Shown piece by piece: positions 54,983 through 64,000 of a stretch of 64,000 nucleotides of DNA (its first letter is position 1; every line of letters begins with the position of its first letter). Origin of the DNA: Legionellaceae bacterium (lineage in GTDB: Bacteria > Pseudomonadota > Gammaproteobacteria > Legionellales > Legionellaceae); the NCBI GenBank assembly GCA_029213075.1, contig JARGPO010000052.1:60422-124421 (forward strand), read 5' to 3'. Position numbers and translations under genes: made by a program. A model generated the notes under the pieces. It saw only the letters and a program-made list of their open reading frames with translations, was not told the origin of the DNA and did no database searches.

Positions 54983-55512
54983 GTAATATCTCGAGTTATA
55001 TTTCTAACGCTCTGTTTCTTTCTTTTGTGGTTGGTATTCCTCTTTATGCAGCTATAAAAAAGGTTAATGTTTTTGACTCTTTTGTTAGTGGTGCCAAGGA
55101 GGGGTTTCAAATAAGTATTAGTCTTATACCATATTTGATAGCGATGTTGGTCGCAATTGGTATGTTACGAGCATCTGGTTTTTTTGAAATATTATATAAT
55201 TTATTAACTCCATTTTTGAATGCAGTTGGTATGCCAGCGGAGCTGCTTCCGTTAGCCCTAATTAGACCATTTTCAGGGAGCGCTGCAAATGGTGTTATGG
55301 TAGATTTGATCCAGCAACATGGCGGAAACTCATTTATAGCAAAAACTGCCGCTACAATGATGGGAAGCACCGAAACCACTTTTTACGTTATAGCTATTTA
55401 TTTTGGTGCTGTAAATATTCGTCATACTAGGCACGCTATTCCATCAGGTCTTTTAGCTGATTTGGCGGGTGTTATTTCATCTGTTGCTGTTTGTCACTAT
55501 TTGTTTAAATAG
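54979..55512 (+). CDS. spmB: SpmB-like Gate membrane protein
   Basis: The 177-residue partner of the preceding gene. It has SFVVGIPLYAAIKKVNVFDSF, the Gate motif LIPYLIAMLVAIGMLRASGFF, ALIRPFSGSAANGVMVDLI and MMGSTETTFYVIAIYFGAV, the SpmB C-terminal signature. It starts within the last bases of spmA (ATGA), so the two are made together. Its stop is about 10 bp before a MITE-like element begins. Substrate is unknown. Confidence 0.88.
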   Translation: MSNISSYISNALFLSFVVGIPLYAAIKKVNVFDSFVSGAKEGFQISISLIPYLIAMLVAIGMLRASGFFEILYNLLTPFLNAVGMPAELLPLALIRPFSGSAANGVMVDLIQQHGGNSFIAKTAATMMGSTETTFYVIAIYFGAVNIRHTRHAIPSGLLADLAGVISSVAVCHYLFK

Positions 55513-55521
55513 CGACAAACA

Positions 55522-55680
55522 GGTGTTCTTGACAATTGGGGAGAGAGTCAAAAATCAGGCTAATTTAGCACAAGTTTTAACTTGAGTGAGGCGAATAACC
55601 AGCTCTATTTAACGAACTCAAGTTGAAATTTGGGCAAATTAGCATGGTTTTTGGCCGTGGCCCCAATTGTCAATAGACCC
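55522..55680 (-). mobile_element. MITE-like element, copy 1
   Basis: Terminal inverted repeats TTGACAATTGGGG (55529-55541) and CCCCAATTGTCAA (55661-55673) are perfect over 13 bp; the outer bases on the left are degenerate, while the right end AGACCC is followed by TA. The internal sequence matches copy 2 at 60954-61112 in the opposite orientation at roughly 90% by eye. There is no coding capacity of its own. The right end lies inside the 3' end of the next minus-strand gene. Confidence 0.75.
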
Positions 55681-56241
55681 TAACCCTAGCTCGTAGTTTG
55701 TTGACACCCTTGGGATGATTGGGCTAAATCTTCTATTTACTTGATTAGGGCTAGCAATTTCATCGCTGTCAAGAATTTGCTTAGGAGATAGGTATCGTTG
55801 AAATCTCTCGCCATGTAGGGGATGAAATCCTGTATGATAACTTATAAGAGCGGCAAATTCGTAGTGATTTAGTGTTAAGCGTGATTCTTGACTTTGTTTA
55901 CTTAACTTATCTTTTAATTGTGGCACTATTATAGAGTTAAAATCATTGCTTTTAGGAGTTACTCCAAAAAAGCTCGGTGTTTTTTTGTTGCCAGTCCATA
56001 GTTTTTGGACCTCATCAGTGTATGGGCACACATAGAAGAGGTTGGCAGGAGGTGTGAATGTACTTTCAATACTCTCTCCAGTATCATGGGATACATATTT
56101 AATAGTACTTTTTTCATTGCAAATCAAAACACAATCACCTTTATATTCATCCCAGTTTTCTGGGGTTTCGTTTAAAATATGTAGGGTGCTTACTCCTTTA
56201 CTTGAACGAGGAGAACCTAGTGCTCTAAAAATACTAATCAT
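55639..56241 (-). CDS. Hypothetical protein with MITE-derived C-terminus
   Basis: A 200-residue soluble protein that I do not recognise. It has no signal or membrane segment. It includes VCPYTDEVQKLWTGNKKTPSF and a C-terminal basic patch QVNRRFSPIIPRVSTNYEL. The last ~14 residues (from GLGSIDNWG to the stop) are encoded by the right end of the MITE-like element, so the original C-terminus was probably replaced by insertion. It is possibly a truncated gene. The ATG at 56241 has AGGAAG about 11 bases upstream. It is divergent from prpB, so a link to propionate use is possible but unsupported. Confidence 0.5.
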   Translation of the reverse strand: MISIFRALGSPRSSKGVSTLHILNETPENWDEYKGDCVLICNEKSTIKYVSHDTGESIESTFTPPANLFYVCPYTDEVQKLWTGNKKTPSFFGVTPKSNDFNSIIVPQLKDKLSKQSQESRLTLNHYEFAALISYHTGFHPLHGERFQRYLSPKQILDSDEIASPNQVNRRFSPIIPRVSTNYELGLGSIDNWGHGQKPC

Positions 56242-56377
56242 GTCTTATTTGCTTCCTATGTATTCTTTAAAAGAGCCGTATGATATATTATTTGCAGGTA
56301 TTTGGGAAGGATATTTAATTATTTATTGGTTTTAATGAAAATTTTTAATGATAATTTTCTTATTTAGAGATATGGTA

Positions 56378-56406
56378 TTACTGTTTGTTGATGTTGTTTT
56401 TATAAT
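56378..56406 (+). promoter_or_regulatory. Candidate prpB promoter
   Basis: A consensus -10 TATAAT at 56401-56406 is preceded at 17 bp by a weak -35 TTACTG (56378-56383). The weak -35 suits an activator-dependent promoter. No sigma-54 site and no prpR gene were seen nearby. Confidence 0.4.
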
Positions 56407-56466
56407 AACAAATTACAACTGTTCTTCAACTAAACCTATTGTTTTTAAATAAAGTATGGATGTTTT

Positions 56467-57351
56467 ATGCAAAATTCTATGGGAAAATCACTGAAAAATT
56501 TAATTGCGGAAAATTCTCCAGTCCAGGTGTTAGGAGTTATAAATGCATACTCTGCTATGCTTGCTGAGCAATCTGGGGCAAAGGCTATTTATATTTCAGG
56601 GGCCGGTGTTGCTAACTCTTCTTATGGTTTACCTGATCTTGGGATAACTTCTTTAAATGACGTATTAGAAGATGTTAGGCGAATAAGGCAGGCGTCATCT
56701 TTACCTGTTTTAGTAGATGTAGATACTGGATTTGGCGGTATGTTTAATATAGCTCGTACAGTATCACTCATGGAGCAGGCCGGTGTCGCTGCTATTCATA
56801 TTGAAGATCAAGTTGCTGAGAAAAGATGTGGTCATAGACCAAATAAAGCAATTGTATCTAAATCCGAGATGGGCGATCGCATTAAATCTGCAGTTGATGC
56901 GAGAAAAGATGAAAACTTCATAATAATGGCGAGAACAGATGCATATGCAAAATATGGGATGGATGAGGCATTGGATAGGGCTGCATATTTTGTTGAATTA
57001 GGTGCAGATATGATTTTTCCTGAGGCATTAACTACCTTAGATGAATATCGTAATTTTACTGGGGTTTTAAATGCTCCAGTACTTGCAAACATAACCGAGT
57101 TTGGAAAAACCCCAATGTTCACGATTGATGAATTAAAAAGTGTCGGGGTTAGTCTGGCTCTGTATCCATTAAGCGCTTTTAGAGCTATGTCAAAAGCCGC
57201 GTTGAATGTTTATACAACCATAATAAATGAGGGAACACAGGATTCAGTTGTTGACACCATGCAAACACGGGATGAATTGTATGAGGTTCTAGGATACTGT
57301 CAGTTTGAAAGTCAATTAGATAAGCTTTTGGAGGAAAAAAATGGTGAGTAA
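56467..57351 (+). CDS. prpB: 2-methylisocitrate lyase
   Basis: Splits 2-methylisocitrate into pyruvate and succinate, the last step of the methylcitrate cycle. The 294-residue protein has VDVDTGFGGMFNIARTVSLMEQAG, the catalytic loop EKRCGH with C121, metal/substrate residues in IMARTDAYAKYG, and NITEFGKTPMFTIDEL. Length fits PrpB (296) and not isocitrate lyase (over 400). It heads prpB-prpC-prpD and overlaps prpC by 11 bp. No prpE or prpR is nearby, so propionyl-CoA must come from other routes such as odd-chain fatty acids or amino acids. Confidence 0.95.
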   Translation: MQNSMGKSLKNLIAENSPVQVLGVINAYSAMLAEQSGAKAIYISGAGVANSSYGLPDLGITSLNDVLEDVRRIRQASSLPVLVDVDTGFGGMFNIARTVSLMEQAGVAAIHIEDQVAEKRCGHRPNKAIVSKSEMGDRIKSAVDARKDENFIIMARTDAYAKYGMDEALDRAAYFVELGADMIFPEALTTLDEYRNFTGVLNAPVLANITEFGKTPMFTIDELKSVGVSLALYPLSAFRAMSKAALNVYTTIINEGTQDSVVDTMQTRDELYEVLGYCQFESQLDKLLEEKNGE

Positions 57352-58456
57352 TGCAGCTGGTTTAGCAGGAGTGGTCGCAGGTAAATCTGCTATTGCAACA
57401 GTAGGTCAGGCAGGAAAAGGGTTAAGTTATCGAGGATATTCTATTGAAGATTTAGCATCAAATGCTAGTTTTGAGGAAGTAGCATATTTACTAAATTACG
57501 GTCAACTACCTACCAAAAGTGAGTTAAATACATATATTGATAGGTTAATAGGTTTGCGAACTCTACCTAATACTTTAAAAGAAGTTTTGAGATTGATTCC
57601 TAAAGAGACTCATCCAATGGATGTTTTAAGAACTGGTTGTTCTATGCTTGGAAATATTGAGCCTGAGCATGATTTCACTGAGCAACATGACGCTTCTGAT
57701 AGGTTACTGGCAACTTTTCCAGGAATGTTATGTTATTGGTATGCTTATCATAATTTAGGTCGTGAAATCTCAGAGATGAGTGATGAAACAACTATTGGCG
57801 GTCATTTTCTGGCATTATTACAAGGAAAATCTCCATCAAAATTACATCGTGATATGATGAATGTTTCATTAATATTATATGCTGAGCATGAGTTTAACGC
57901 TTCAACATTTGCGGCAAGAGTAACGGCGGGTACTTTATCGGATTTTTATTCGGCTATTACCTCGGCAATTGGAACTTTGCGTGGACCATTACATGGTGGA
58001 GCAAATGAAGCAGCAATGGAGTTAATAGGTAGTTTCTCTACACCAGATGAGGCTGAAATAAAATTAACCCAAATGCTAGATAATAAAGTTAAAATAATGG
58101 GTTTTGGTCATCGAGTTTATAAAGATTGTGATCCACGTTCAGACATTATTAAAGAATGGTCTAGAAAGTTAGGTGAAGATAATAATGACCTAAACCTATA
58201 TAAAATATCAGAACGAATAGAAGAATTGATGCGTAGTAAAAAAGATTTGTTTCCAAATTTAGATTTCTATAGCGCATCTGCGTATAACTACTGTGGCATC
58301 CCAACAGAATTATTTACACCAATATTTGTGATGTCGAGGATAACTGGGTGGTCAGCTCATGTATTTGAACAACGAGCAGATAATAAGTTAATTCGTCCAT
58401 CGTCTGAATATATTGGACCTGAATTAAAAACTTTCCCCGCAATTAATGAGAGATAG
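57341..58456 (+). CDS. prpC: 2-methylcitrate synthase
   Basis: Condenses propionyl-CoA and oxaloacetate. The 371-residue short-form citrate synthase has [13 protein letters not shown] near the N-terminus, catalytic His in [33 protein letters not shown] with the second His, and the C-terminal [16 protein letters not shown] with catalytic Asp in the family FSAxIYRxxG-type position. Its length and position in prpBCD mark it as PrpC and not as the long hexameric GltA. The ATG lies in prpB behind GGAGG. It overlaps the end of prpB by 11 bp. Confidence 0.94.
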   Translation: MVSNAAGLAGVVAGKSAIATVGQAGKGLSYRGYSIEDLASNASFEEVAYLLNYGQLPTKSELNTYIDRLIGLRTLPNTLKEVLRLIPKETHPMDVLRTGCSMLGNIEPEHDFTEQHDASDRLLATFPGMLCYWYAYHNLGREISEMSDETTIGGHFLALLQGKSPSKLHRDMMNVSLILYAEHEFNASTFAARVTAGTLSDFYSAITSAIGTLRGPLHGGANEAAMELIGSFSTPDEAEIKLTQMLDNKVKIMGFGHRVYKDCDPRSDIIKEWSRKLGEDNNDLNLYKISERIEELMRSKKDLFPNLDFYSASAYNYCGIPTELFTPIFVMSRITGWSAHVFEQRADNKLIRPSSEYIGPELKTFPAINER

Positions 58457-58460
58457 ATAT

Positions 58461-59906
58461 ATGGACTTATCAGTAGAAGAGAATATTAAACCAAATTACG
58501 ATATTGTTATTAATGATATAGCTGACTACGTGTTAAATACTAAAATAGATAGTACAGCAGCATATGAGACGGCACGTTTATGTCTTATGGATACTTTAGG
58601 TTGTGGCATGTTAGCTTTGAACTTCCCTGCGTGCACTAAATTACTTGGTCCTGTAGTAGAAGGAGCGGTATTACCAGGGGGGGCAAGAGTTCCTGGCACA
58701 AACTTTGAACTTGATCCTATTCAAGCAGCATTTAATATCGGTACAATGATTCGATGGTTGGATTTTAATGACACATGGCTCGCAGCAGAGTGGGGGCATC
58801 CCTCCGATAATTTGGGTGCTATATTAGCTGTGGCTGATTATTTAGCCCGTCAGGGTATAAAGTTTAATAACAATGAACTGACCATGCATGATGTTTTGAC
58901 ATTAATGATTAAGGCTCATGAAATCCAAGGCTGTCTTGCTCTTGAAAATAGTTTAAATGCCATTGGTATTGATCATGTTATGTTTGTTAAAGTTGCTAGT
59001 AGCGCTGTAAGTTTGGCTCTTCTTGGAGCAAATAAAGAAGAACTTGTTGAAGGATTGTCACAGGTATTTGTCGATGGACAAAGTCTTCGTACTTATCGAC
59101 ATGCACCGAACGCAGGATCTAGAAAATCATGGGCTGCTGGTGATGCAACATCGAGGGCAGTTCGCCTAGCTTTGATTAGTAGGGCTGGTGAAATGGGTTA
59201 TCCAAGTGCTTTGACTGCTCCAAAATGGGGTTTTTATGATGTGTTATTTAAAGGAAAGAAATTTGAGTTCCAGCGCCCATATGGTTCATATGTTATGGAA
59301 AGTGTTCTCTTTAAACTGTCTTTTCCTGCAGAGTTTCATGCTCAGACTGCCGTTGAATGCGCGGTAATTTTACACCCTCAAATTATTAATAAACTTGATG
59401 ATATATCTCGTATAGAGTTAATTACACATGAGTCAGCCATTCGCATTATTAGCAAACAAGGACAATTACATAATCCAGCCGATAGAGATCATTGCTTGCA
59501 GTATATGGTAGCCGTTGGGTTGTTATTTGGAGATTTAGAAGCTAAGCACTATGAGAATGAGACGGCAGCAAACCCTAGAATTGATGAGTTGCGTAGTAAA
59601 ATGCACGTTGTTGAGGATAAGCAGTTTTCAAAAGATTATCATGACCCCGCTAAGCGTTCTATTGCAAATAGTATTAAAGTTATATTCAAAGATGGTAGTG
59701 AAACAGATTTAATTACTATTGAGTACCCAATAGGTCATAGAAGACGAAGAGAGGAAGGTACTCCAGTTTTATTAAATAAGTTTACATCTAACTTGAAAAC
59801 TAGATTTTCAGAAGACAAAATTCAGAAAATCTTAAGTTGTATGGATAGTTTAGAGTCTCTATCAGCAACAACAGTTGCTGATTTTATGCAAATTTGGTGT
59901 GATTAG
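58461..59906 (+). CDS. prpD: 2-methylcitrate dehydratase
   Basis: Converts 2-methylcitrate to 2-methylaconitate. The 481-residue MmgE/PrpD protein shows [21 protein letters not shown], a substrate region [25 protein letters not shown], and [17 protein letters not shown]. Length matches E. coli PrpD (483). The ATG at 58461 was preferred to one at 58446 that overlaps prpC, because GAGAG lies before it and the family N-terminus then aligns. It stands 2 bp before ppsR. Confidence 0.93.
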   Translation: MDLSVEENIKPNYDIVINDIADYVLNTKIDSTAAYETARLCLMDTLGCGMLALNFPACTKLLGPVVEGAVLPGGARVPGTNFELDPIQAAFNIGTMIRWLDFNDTWLAAEWGHPSDNLGAILAVADYLARQGIKFNNNELTMHDVLTLMIKAHEIQGCLALENSLNAIGIDHVMFVKVASSAVSLALLGANKEELVEGLSQVFVDGQSLRTYRHAPNAGSRKSWAAGDATSRAVRLALISRAGEMGYPSALTAPKWGFYDVLFKGKKFEFQRPYGSYVMESVLFKLSFPAEFHAQTAVECAVILHPQIINKLDDISRIELITHESAIRIISKQGQLHNPADRDHCLQYMVAVGLLFGDLEAKHYENETAANPRIDELRSKMHVVEDKQFSKDYHDPAKRSIANSIKVIFKDGSETDLITIEYPIGHRRRREEGTPVLLNKFTSNLKTRFSEDKIQKILSCMDSLESLSATTVADFMQIWCD

Positions 59907-59908
59907 TA

Positions 59909-60724
59909 ATGAAAAGAACAGTTTTTATGATTTCCGATGGCACGGCTATTACAGTTGAGTCTTTATGTAGTAGCTTGCTTACTCAGTTTGATAATATTGA
60001 ATTTTCAACGCAGATTTTTCCATTTGTAGATACAATGGAAAAAGCAGAAAGTATTTGTTCGAAAATAGAGCTTGATTTTGAGAATAATGATACAAAGCCA
60101 TTAGTGTTCATGACTTTAGTTGATCCAAATAGAGCTGATTTAATTAAGAATACAAATGCATGTGTTTTTGATTTGTTTGAATCTTTCTTGTCGCAAATTG
60201 AGCAAGAGCTGGGAGTATCGGCATCAGACACTGTTGGTCGGGCACATTCAGTATCTAGTAGTGAAAAATACGACTTGCGAATAGATGCCGTGAACTATGC
60301 ACTTGCTTTTGATGATGGGATAAAAATTTCTGGGTATGAGAAAGCAGATATTATTTTGATAGGTGTATCTAGGTGTGGTAAGACCCCAAGTTGTTTGTAT
60401 ATGGCTTTGCAGTTTGGGGTCTTTGCTGCTAACTATCCATTCACTGATGATAACCTAACAAATTATAAACTACCCGAAACACTTATTCCTTTTAAACATA
60501 AGCTATTTGGCCTAACAATTGATGCGCAAAGGTTATGTAATATCAGAATGGAGAGAAGGCCAAACACTAGATACTCTTCACTAGCACAGTGTAGAAGGGA
60601 GGTAAGTGATGTTGAGTTAATGTATAAGAATGAGAGAATTCCTTATATAAATTCTACTAGTTTTTCTATTGAAGAAATATCGACTAAAATAATGTCTGTT
60701 GTACAGATTTCTCGTAAGATCTAG
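59909..60724 (+). CDS. ppsR: PEP synthase regulatory protein (kinase/pyrophosphorylase)
   Basis: PpsR phosphorylates PEP synthase with ADP to switch it off and reverses this with phosphate. The 271-residue DUF299 protein opens VFMISDGTAITVESLCSSLL, has the P-loop GVSRCGKTPSCLYMALQ around residue 151, and AANYPFTDDNL and RRPNTRYSSLAQCRREV. Length matches E. coli PpsR (277). It is placed two bases after prpD, unlike E. coli where it adjoins ppsA. It would tie pyruvate from the methylcitrate cycle to gluconeogenic control. Confidence 0.94.
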   Translation: MKRTVFMISDGTAITVESLCSSLLTQFDNIEFSTQIFPFVDTMEKAESICSKIELDFENNDTKPLVFMTLVDPNRADLIKNTNACVFDLFESFLSQIEQELGVSASDTVGRAHSVSSSEKYDLRIDAVNYALAFDDGIKISGYEKADIILIGVSRCGKTPSCLYMALQFGVFAANYPFTDDNLTNYKLPETLIPFKHKLFGLTIDAQRLCNIRMERRPNTRYSSLAQCRREVSDVELMYKNERIPYINSTSFSIEEISTKIMSVVQISRKI

Positions 60725-60990
60725 TTTGATTTTAGGTTTTTATAGAGAGTTCGACTATTCACCTGAGGTGAGTGCTTGGACTTCATAAAGCTCGATATTA
60801 TTAGCACACTCATCATTAGCACAACTATTGGTGATGTGACTTTATTTGGCCATCCCCAGTTGAGCTTCCATGCGGTTATAGTATTCAAACTTACAATAAT
60901 CATACTTGAAATAATGAAGTGCTTGCTTATCGCTGTTGACTTAATTAATACTAGGGTCTGTTGACAATTGGTGCCACGTCCAAAAACCAT
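60721..60990 (-). pseudogene. Doubtful small membrane-protein frame disrupted by a MITE
   Basis: An 89-codon frame whose first ~12 codons lie in the end of the MITE-like element. The remainder has two hydrophobic stretches (FIISSMIIVSLNTITAW and SPIVVLMMSVLIISSF), so it may be a real small inner-membrane protein starting at an internal ATG, or the 3' part of a gene cut by the MITE. It overlaps the ppsR stop by 4 bp. No family is recognised and no ribosome site supports the internal start. Confidence 0.3.
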
Positions 60991-61166
60991 GCTAATTTGC
61001 CCAAATTTCAGCTTGAGCTCGTTAAATAGAGCTGGCTATTCTCCTCACTCAAGTTAAAATTTGTGCTAAATTAGCCTGATTTTTGACTCGCACCCCAATT
61101 GTCAACAGACCCTAAGGTTTTTTATAATTTAATGAAATATTTAAAGTTAAGATTCCAATCATAAAT
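60725..61166. other. 442-bp region holding a MITE and a possible gene fragment
   Basis: Between ppsR and mepM there is a MITE-like element (60954-61112) and, left of it, a minus-strand open frame with two hydrophobic segments that is listed separately as doubtful. The ~50 bp between the element and mepM hold nothing I can assign. Confidence 0.6.
60954..61112 (+). mobile_element. MITE-like element, copy 2 (intact ends)
   Basis: Perfect 20-bp terminal inverted repeats, TAGGGTCTGTTGACAATTGG at 60952-60971 and its complement at 61095-61114. The outermost TA on each side is likely a target duplication, as made by IS630/Tc1-mariner transposases. The 159-bp body is non-coding and is an inverted copy of 55522-55680. 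The transposase would be encoded elsewhere. Confidence 0.8.
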
Positions 61167-62486
61167 CTAACCGGTATCTGTTGACTGTTTAGTGTTTGCG
61201 TCAGCAAGATTACTTGTATCGTATAATTTTAGGCTTACTATAATTTTATTTGCTTTTTGCAGGAAGTCATTTTTATCTTGTATAGCAATTGATTCAGCTT
61301 GAGGAAGTTTTATAGTAGTTGGGTTCTGTGCTTTTTTATTGATATGGAATTCGTAGTGGCAGTGAGGGGCTGTTGCAAGGCCAGTTTGACCTACATAACC
61401 AATTAGTTGTCCTCTTTTAACATAGTCGCCTTTGGATAAACCCTTTTTAAATCGAACCATATGTGCATAAACAGTCTCGTAATTTTTATTATGAGATATT
61501 TTAATCATGTTACCGTAGCCACTATTTAAACCAATAAACTTAATCCTACCATCACCAGTCGCAAGAATTGGCGTACCAAGTCTTGCGGCAAGATCAATTC
61601 CCTTGTGAGGTCTAACATAATTTAGGATAGGATGTTTTCTAGCTGGATTAAAGGTGGAACTAATATGACTATATTTTATAGGATATCTTGCGAAAGCTTT
61701 TTTTAGGCTGTGGCCGTCAGGTGTATAGTACTCAGTGTCACCAGCTTTATTTGTATGAGCTACTGCTTGGTGAACATTAGCTTTTCTTTTATACTCAACT
61801 GCAACAATATCACCCGTACTTATTTTTGTATCATCAACGAAGTATGTGGTATAGAGAATACTGAACTTGTCTCCTTCACGTATATCTTTTGCAAAGTCTA
61901 TTTCCCATTCAAAAATTTTAGTCATTTGTTGGATTAACTTATAAGGAATATTAGCTTTCTTAGCTGTATTGTATAATGATCCGTGAACAGTTGCGCTAAC
62001 ATACTCTTCATGACTATCGATGCTACGAGACTGAATTGTTGTGATGAACTTATTATCTTTTCTAGTGGAAACTAGAAACTCAGTAGTATTGATAGGAAAT
62101 ATAATTCTCTCAAGGATATCATTCTGAATTAAAAATTGAATTTGTTGGTTAGGACGTATATTTGTAAGGCTTTTAGCAAATGGATTATCATGTAAAACTT
62201 CATGTAGGGTTTTTTGACCAATGCCTGATTCTTCAAAGATCTTACCTAAGGTATCATTTGGTTTGGTAATTATGTTTGTCCAGTTTTCTGGATCTTCCTG
62301 AGAATCCGTATCAACGAACTCTTCATCAGATGTCGGTAGGTCTATTGAGTTACAGACAGTAGGTTGCTGATATTTATAATTCATCGTATATATAGATAAC
62401 ATTAGGACAATGGAAATCCCGATAAATACCCAGTGCTTATATACTTTGATAGATTTCTTATTCTCTGTTGTGTTTCTTTGTTGCAT
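61167..62486 (-). CDS. mepM: Peptidoglycan endopeptidase MepM-like (LysM, M23)
   Basis: A 439-residue cell-wall hydrolase anchored by one N-terminal span (about 19-36). A LysM-like segment (PNDTLGKIFEESGIGQKTLHEVL, about 76-98) and a middle OapA/SH3-like domain precede the LytM domain. The zinc ligands are H294 and D298 (HKGIDLAA), with H342 (YAHM), H375 and H377 (HCHYEF). MepM cleaves D,D-crosslinks for wall growth. It is divergent from tyrS, the arrangement seen in many gammaproteobacteria. Length matches E. coli MepM (440). Confidence 0.93.
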   Translation of the reverse strand: MQQRNTTENKKSIKVYKHWVFIGISIVLMLSIYTMNYKYQQPTVCNSIDLPTSDEEFVDTDSQEDPENWTNIITKPNDTLGKIFEESGIGQKTLHEVLHDNPFAKSLTNIRPNQQIQFLIQNDILERIIFPINTTEFLVSTRKDNKFITTIQSRSIDSHEEYVSATVHGSLYNTAKKANIPYKLIQQMTKIFEWEIDFAKDIREGDKFSILYTTYFVDDTKISTGDIVAVEYKRKANVHQAVAHTNKAGDTEYYTPDGHSLKKAFARYPIKYSHISSTFNPARKHPILNYVRPHKGIDLAARLGTPILATGDGRIKFIGLNSGYGNMIKISHNKNYETVYAHMVRFKKGLSKGDYVKRGQLIGYVGQTGLATAPHCHYEFHINKKAQNPTTIKLPQAESIAIQDKNDFLQKANKIIVSLKLYDTSNLADANTKQSTDTG

Positions 62487-62621
62487 TTTTAGCCTTTATC
62501 TTTAAAATATGTAAAATGAATTTCAAACATTTACATTGAAAATTTGTAGCGAACACATTTCATCCGGGCTAAGATACCTGGTGTAAGAAGTTAGGTCAAT
62601 CAAAAATAAGGTTTTAGGAAT

Positions 62622-63860
62622 ATGATTGTAGAAAAAAAAAGTGGCGTTGAAAAGATTAAGCATCCTGTTGATATGCAAGTTTTAGAAGAACTAATGCGCG
62701 GTTGCTTCGAGGTATTGCCAGAGTCAGGCTTAGTTGCAAAGCTCGAAAAAGGAGTTCCATTAAAAGTTAAAGCAGGTTTTGACCCAACTGCTGCGGATAT
62801 TCATTTAGGTCATACCGTATTATTAAATAAGTTACGACAATTTCAGCAGCTTGGGCATGAGGTTATATTTCTAATCGGTGACTTTACAGCCTCCATTGGT
62901 GATCCTACGGGTAAGAATGTAACAAGAGCGCCATTAGATAAAGATAAGATTCTACTAAATGCTAAAACATATCAAGAACAAGCGTTTAAGATTCTTGATC
63001 CAGAAAAGACTACTATAGTATATAACTCAGAATGGCTTGCAAAAATGGGAGCAGATGATCTAATAAAGCTTGCATCAACAAGCACGGTATCACGAATGCT
63101 TGAGAGAGATGACTTCTCTAAGAGGTATGGAAGTCAACAACCGATAGCCATCCATGAATTTTTATATCCTTTAATTCAAGGTTATGATTCAGTGGCACTG
63201 GAGTCTGATATTGAGTGTGGTGGGAGCGATCAGAAGTTTAATTTACTTATGGGACGAGAGTTACAAAAGCATTATGGTCTTGAACAACAGGTTGTGATGA
63301 TGACACCATTGATTGAGGGACTTGATGGTGTTAAGAAAATGTCGAAGTCATTAGATAACTATATAGGTATAAATGAGCCAGCCGATATGATTTTTGGGAA
63401 ACTAATGTCTATATCAGATGAGTTAATGTGGCGCTATATAGAGTTACTTAGTTTCAGACCCTTAACTGAAATAGAAAATCTCAAGACTAAAGTTGCTGAA
63501 GGTTTAAATCCTAGGGATGTCAAAATTGATTTTGCGAAAGAGATAGTAGCTAGATTTCATGATGATTCACAAGCGCAATCAGCTCATCAGGCATTTATAG
63601 CTAGATTTCAGAAGAAACTCATTCCCGATGACTTACCAATAAAAGAAATCAAATGGAGTTCTACAGATAAAGTAGGTCAAGTTATAAAGTTATCTGGTTT
63701 AACAAGTGGAACATCTGAGGCGATGAGGCTAATAAAACAAGGTGCCGTTAAGGTGAATGGAGAGAAAATTTCAGACACTTCCATGGCTTTGGAACCTAAT
63801 TGCGAACATATAATTCAAGTGGGTAAGCAAAGAATAGCCAAGGTATATTTAAAGTCGTAA
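62622..63860 (+). CDS. tyrS: Tyrosine--tRNA ligase
   Basis: Charges tRNA-Tyr. The 412-residue class I enzyme has [18 protein letters not shown] with HIGH at 61-64, [26 protein letters not shown], and KMSKS at 239-243. A C-terminal S4 domain ([18 protein letters not shown]) binds the tRNA. The spacing of motifs is that of the TyrRZ type also found in many gammaproteobacteria. AGGAA precedes the ATG. It is followed in 17 bases by an rRNA-type promoter. Confidence 0.97.
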   Translation: MIVEKKSGVEKIKHPVDMQVLEELMRGCFEVLPESGLVAKLEKGVPLKVKAGFDPTAADIHLGHTVLLNKLRQFQQLGHEVIFLIGDFTASIGDPTGKNVTRAPLDKDKILLNAKTYQEQAFKILDPEKTTIVYNSEWLAKMGADDLIKLASTSTVSRMLERDDFSKRYGSQQPIAIHEFLYPLIQGYDSVALESDIECGGSDQKFNLLMGRELQKHYGLEQQVVMMTPLIEGLDGVKKMSKSLDNYIGINEPADMIFGKLMSISDELMWRYIELLSFRPLTEIENLKTKVAEGLNPRDVKIDFAKEIVARFHDDSQAQSAHQAFIARFQKKLIPDDLPIKEIKWSSTDKVGQVIKLSGLTSGTSEAMRLIKQGAVKVNGEKISDTSMALEPNCEHIIQVGKQRIAKVYLKS

Positions 63861-63876
63861 AAAGTGAAAAAAGTGT

Positions 63877-63904
63877 TTGACAAAGGATTTGAAAAGAGTA
63901 GAAT
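63877..63904 (+). promoter_or_regulatory. Strong rRNA-type promoter after tyrS
   Basis: TTGACA (63877-63882) and TAGAAT (63899-63904) are 16 bp apart, with an A-rich UP-like tract (GTAAAAAGTGAAAAAAG) upstream and a G/C-rich discriminator (CCCAGCACGCC) downstream. This is the form of a stringently controlled rRNA P1 promoter. The remaining bases to 64000 look like an rRNA leader, as tyrS is often followed by a 16S gene. The gene itself is outside the window, so an rrn operon is inferred. Confidence 0.65.
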
Positions 63905-64000
63905 ACCCAGCACGCCAAGAGGGCGGGTTAATTAAGAATTTAGTGAAAGACAAACTGTGTGGGCGCTCTGATAGAAGAGTGTTTAAGAAGAAATAGAAGT

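Noticed and set aside
54377..55512. Sporulation function of the SpmAB pair
   Set aside because: The genome context is gammaproteobacterial with no sporulation genes; the pair is widespread in non-sporing bacteria.
1..64000. tRNA genes
   Set aside because: Intergenic regions were scanned by eye for the TTCxANxC T-arm and acceptor pairing; nothing convincing was seen. A dedicated covariance search was not possible.

Overview
The window is a continuous piece of a low-G+C gammaproteobacterial chromosome. It carries yciV-yciO-trpS-rluB synteny, a monofunctional-type RelA, Dam methylase, UbiG, the PilBCD type IV pilus genes, FadE, and a tyrS/mepM divergent pair followed by an rRNA-type promoter. 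The FeoABC iron importer, GatCAB amidotransferase and a tandem pair of MFS carriers would fit a Legionella/Coxiella/Francisella-like, possibly host-associated lineage. That placement is inference from gene content and style; no rRNA gene lies inside the window. No tRNA, CRISPR array, prophage or intact insertion sequence was seen.

Layout. 1-1.7 kb: end of a membrane protein gene, a DUF6969-like gene and a very Cys-rich exported peptide, all on the minus strand. 1.9-10.2 kb: RNase AM, YciO, a TrpRS with a four-Cys cluster motif, RluB, RlmD, RelA and an aromatic amino-acid permease. 10.2-13.4 kb: rpsB-tsf-pyrH-frr with a structured rpsB leader. 13.4-20 kb: two unrecognised ORFs, degenerate intergenic repeats, and an overlapping operon ornithine cyclodeaminase-arginase-UDG-like-ubiG, divergent from a spermidine-synthase-fold gene. 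20-27.7 kb: panBC, an alpha/beta hydrolase with zapE, and feoABC-ccmAB behind a Fur-box-like palindrome.

27.8-33.8 kb holds the most striking locus. It is a compact stressosome operon (globin-headed RsbR, RsbS, RsbT, RsbX) continuing into a histidine kinase, a lone receiver, a KaiB-fold protein without KaiC, and a PAS-GGDEF-EAL protein. It reads as a gas/redox or stress sensor wired through partner switching to phosphorelay and cyclic-di-GMP output. Its promoter contains a direct repeat, one copy of which fills the -35/-10 spacer.

33.9-46.7 kb: an orphan polysaccharide-type protein, gatCAB, a DUF1189 protein, fadE, a 23-bp tandem repeat array (11 full copies plus a partial one), two MFS carriers with TTG starts, malic enzyme and rpmE. 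47-55.5 kb: pilBCD, dam, suhB, an OmpA-like lipoprotein, a DUF1460 protein and an SpmAB pair. 55.5-61.1 kb: prpBCD-ppsR (propionate catabolism plus PEP synthase control) and an unknown gene, bracketed by two inverted copies of a ~160-bp MITE flanked by TA. 61.2-64 kb: mepM, tyrS and a strong rRNA-like promoter running off the right edge.
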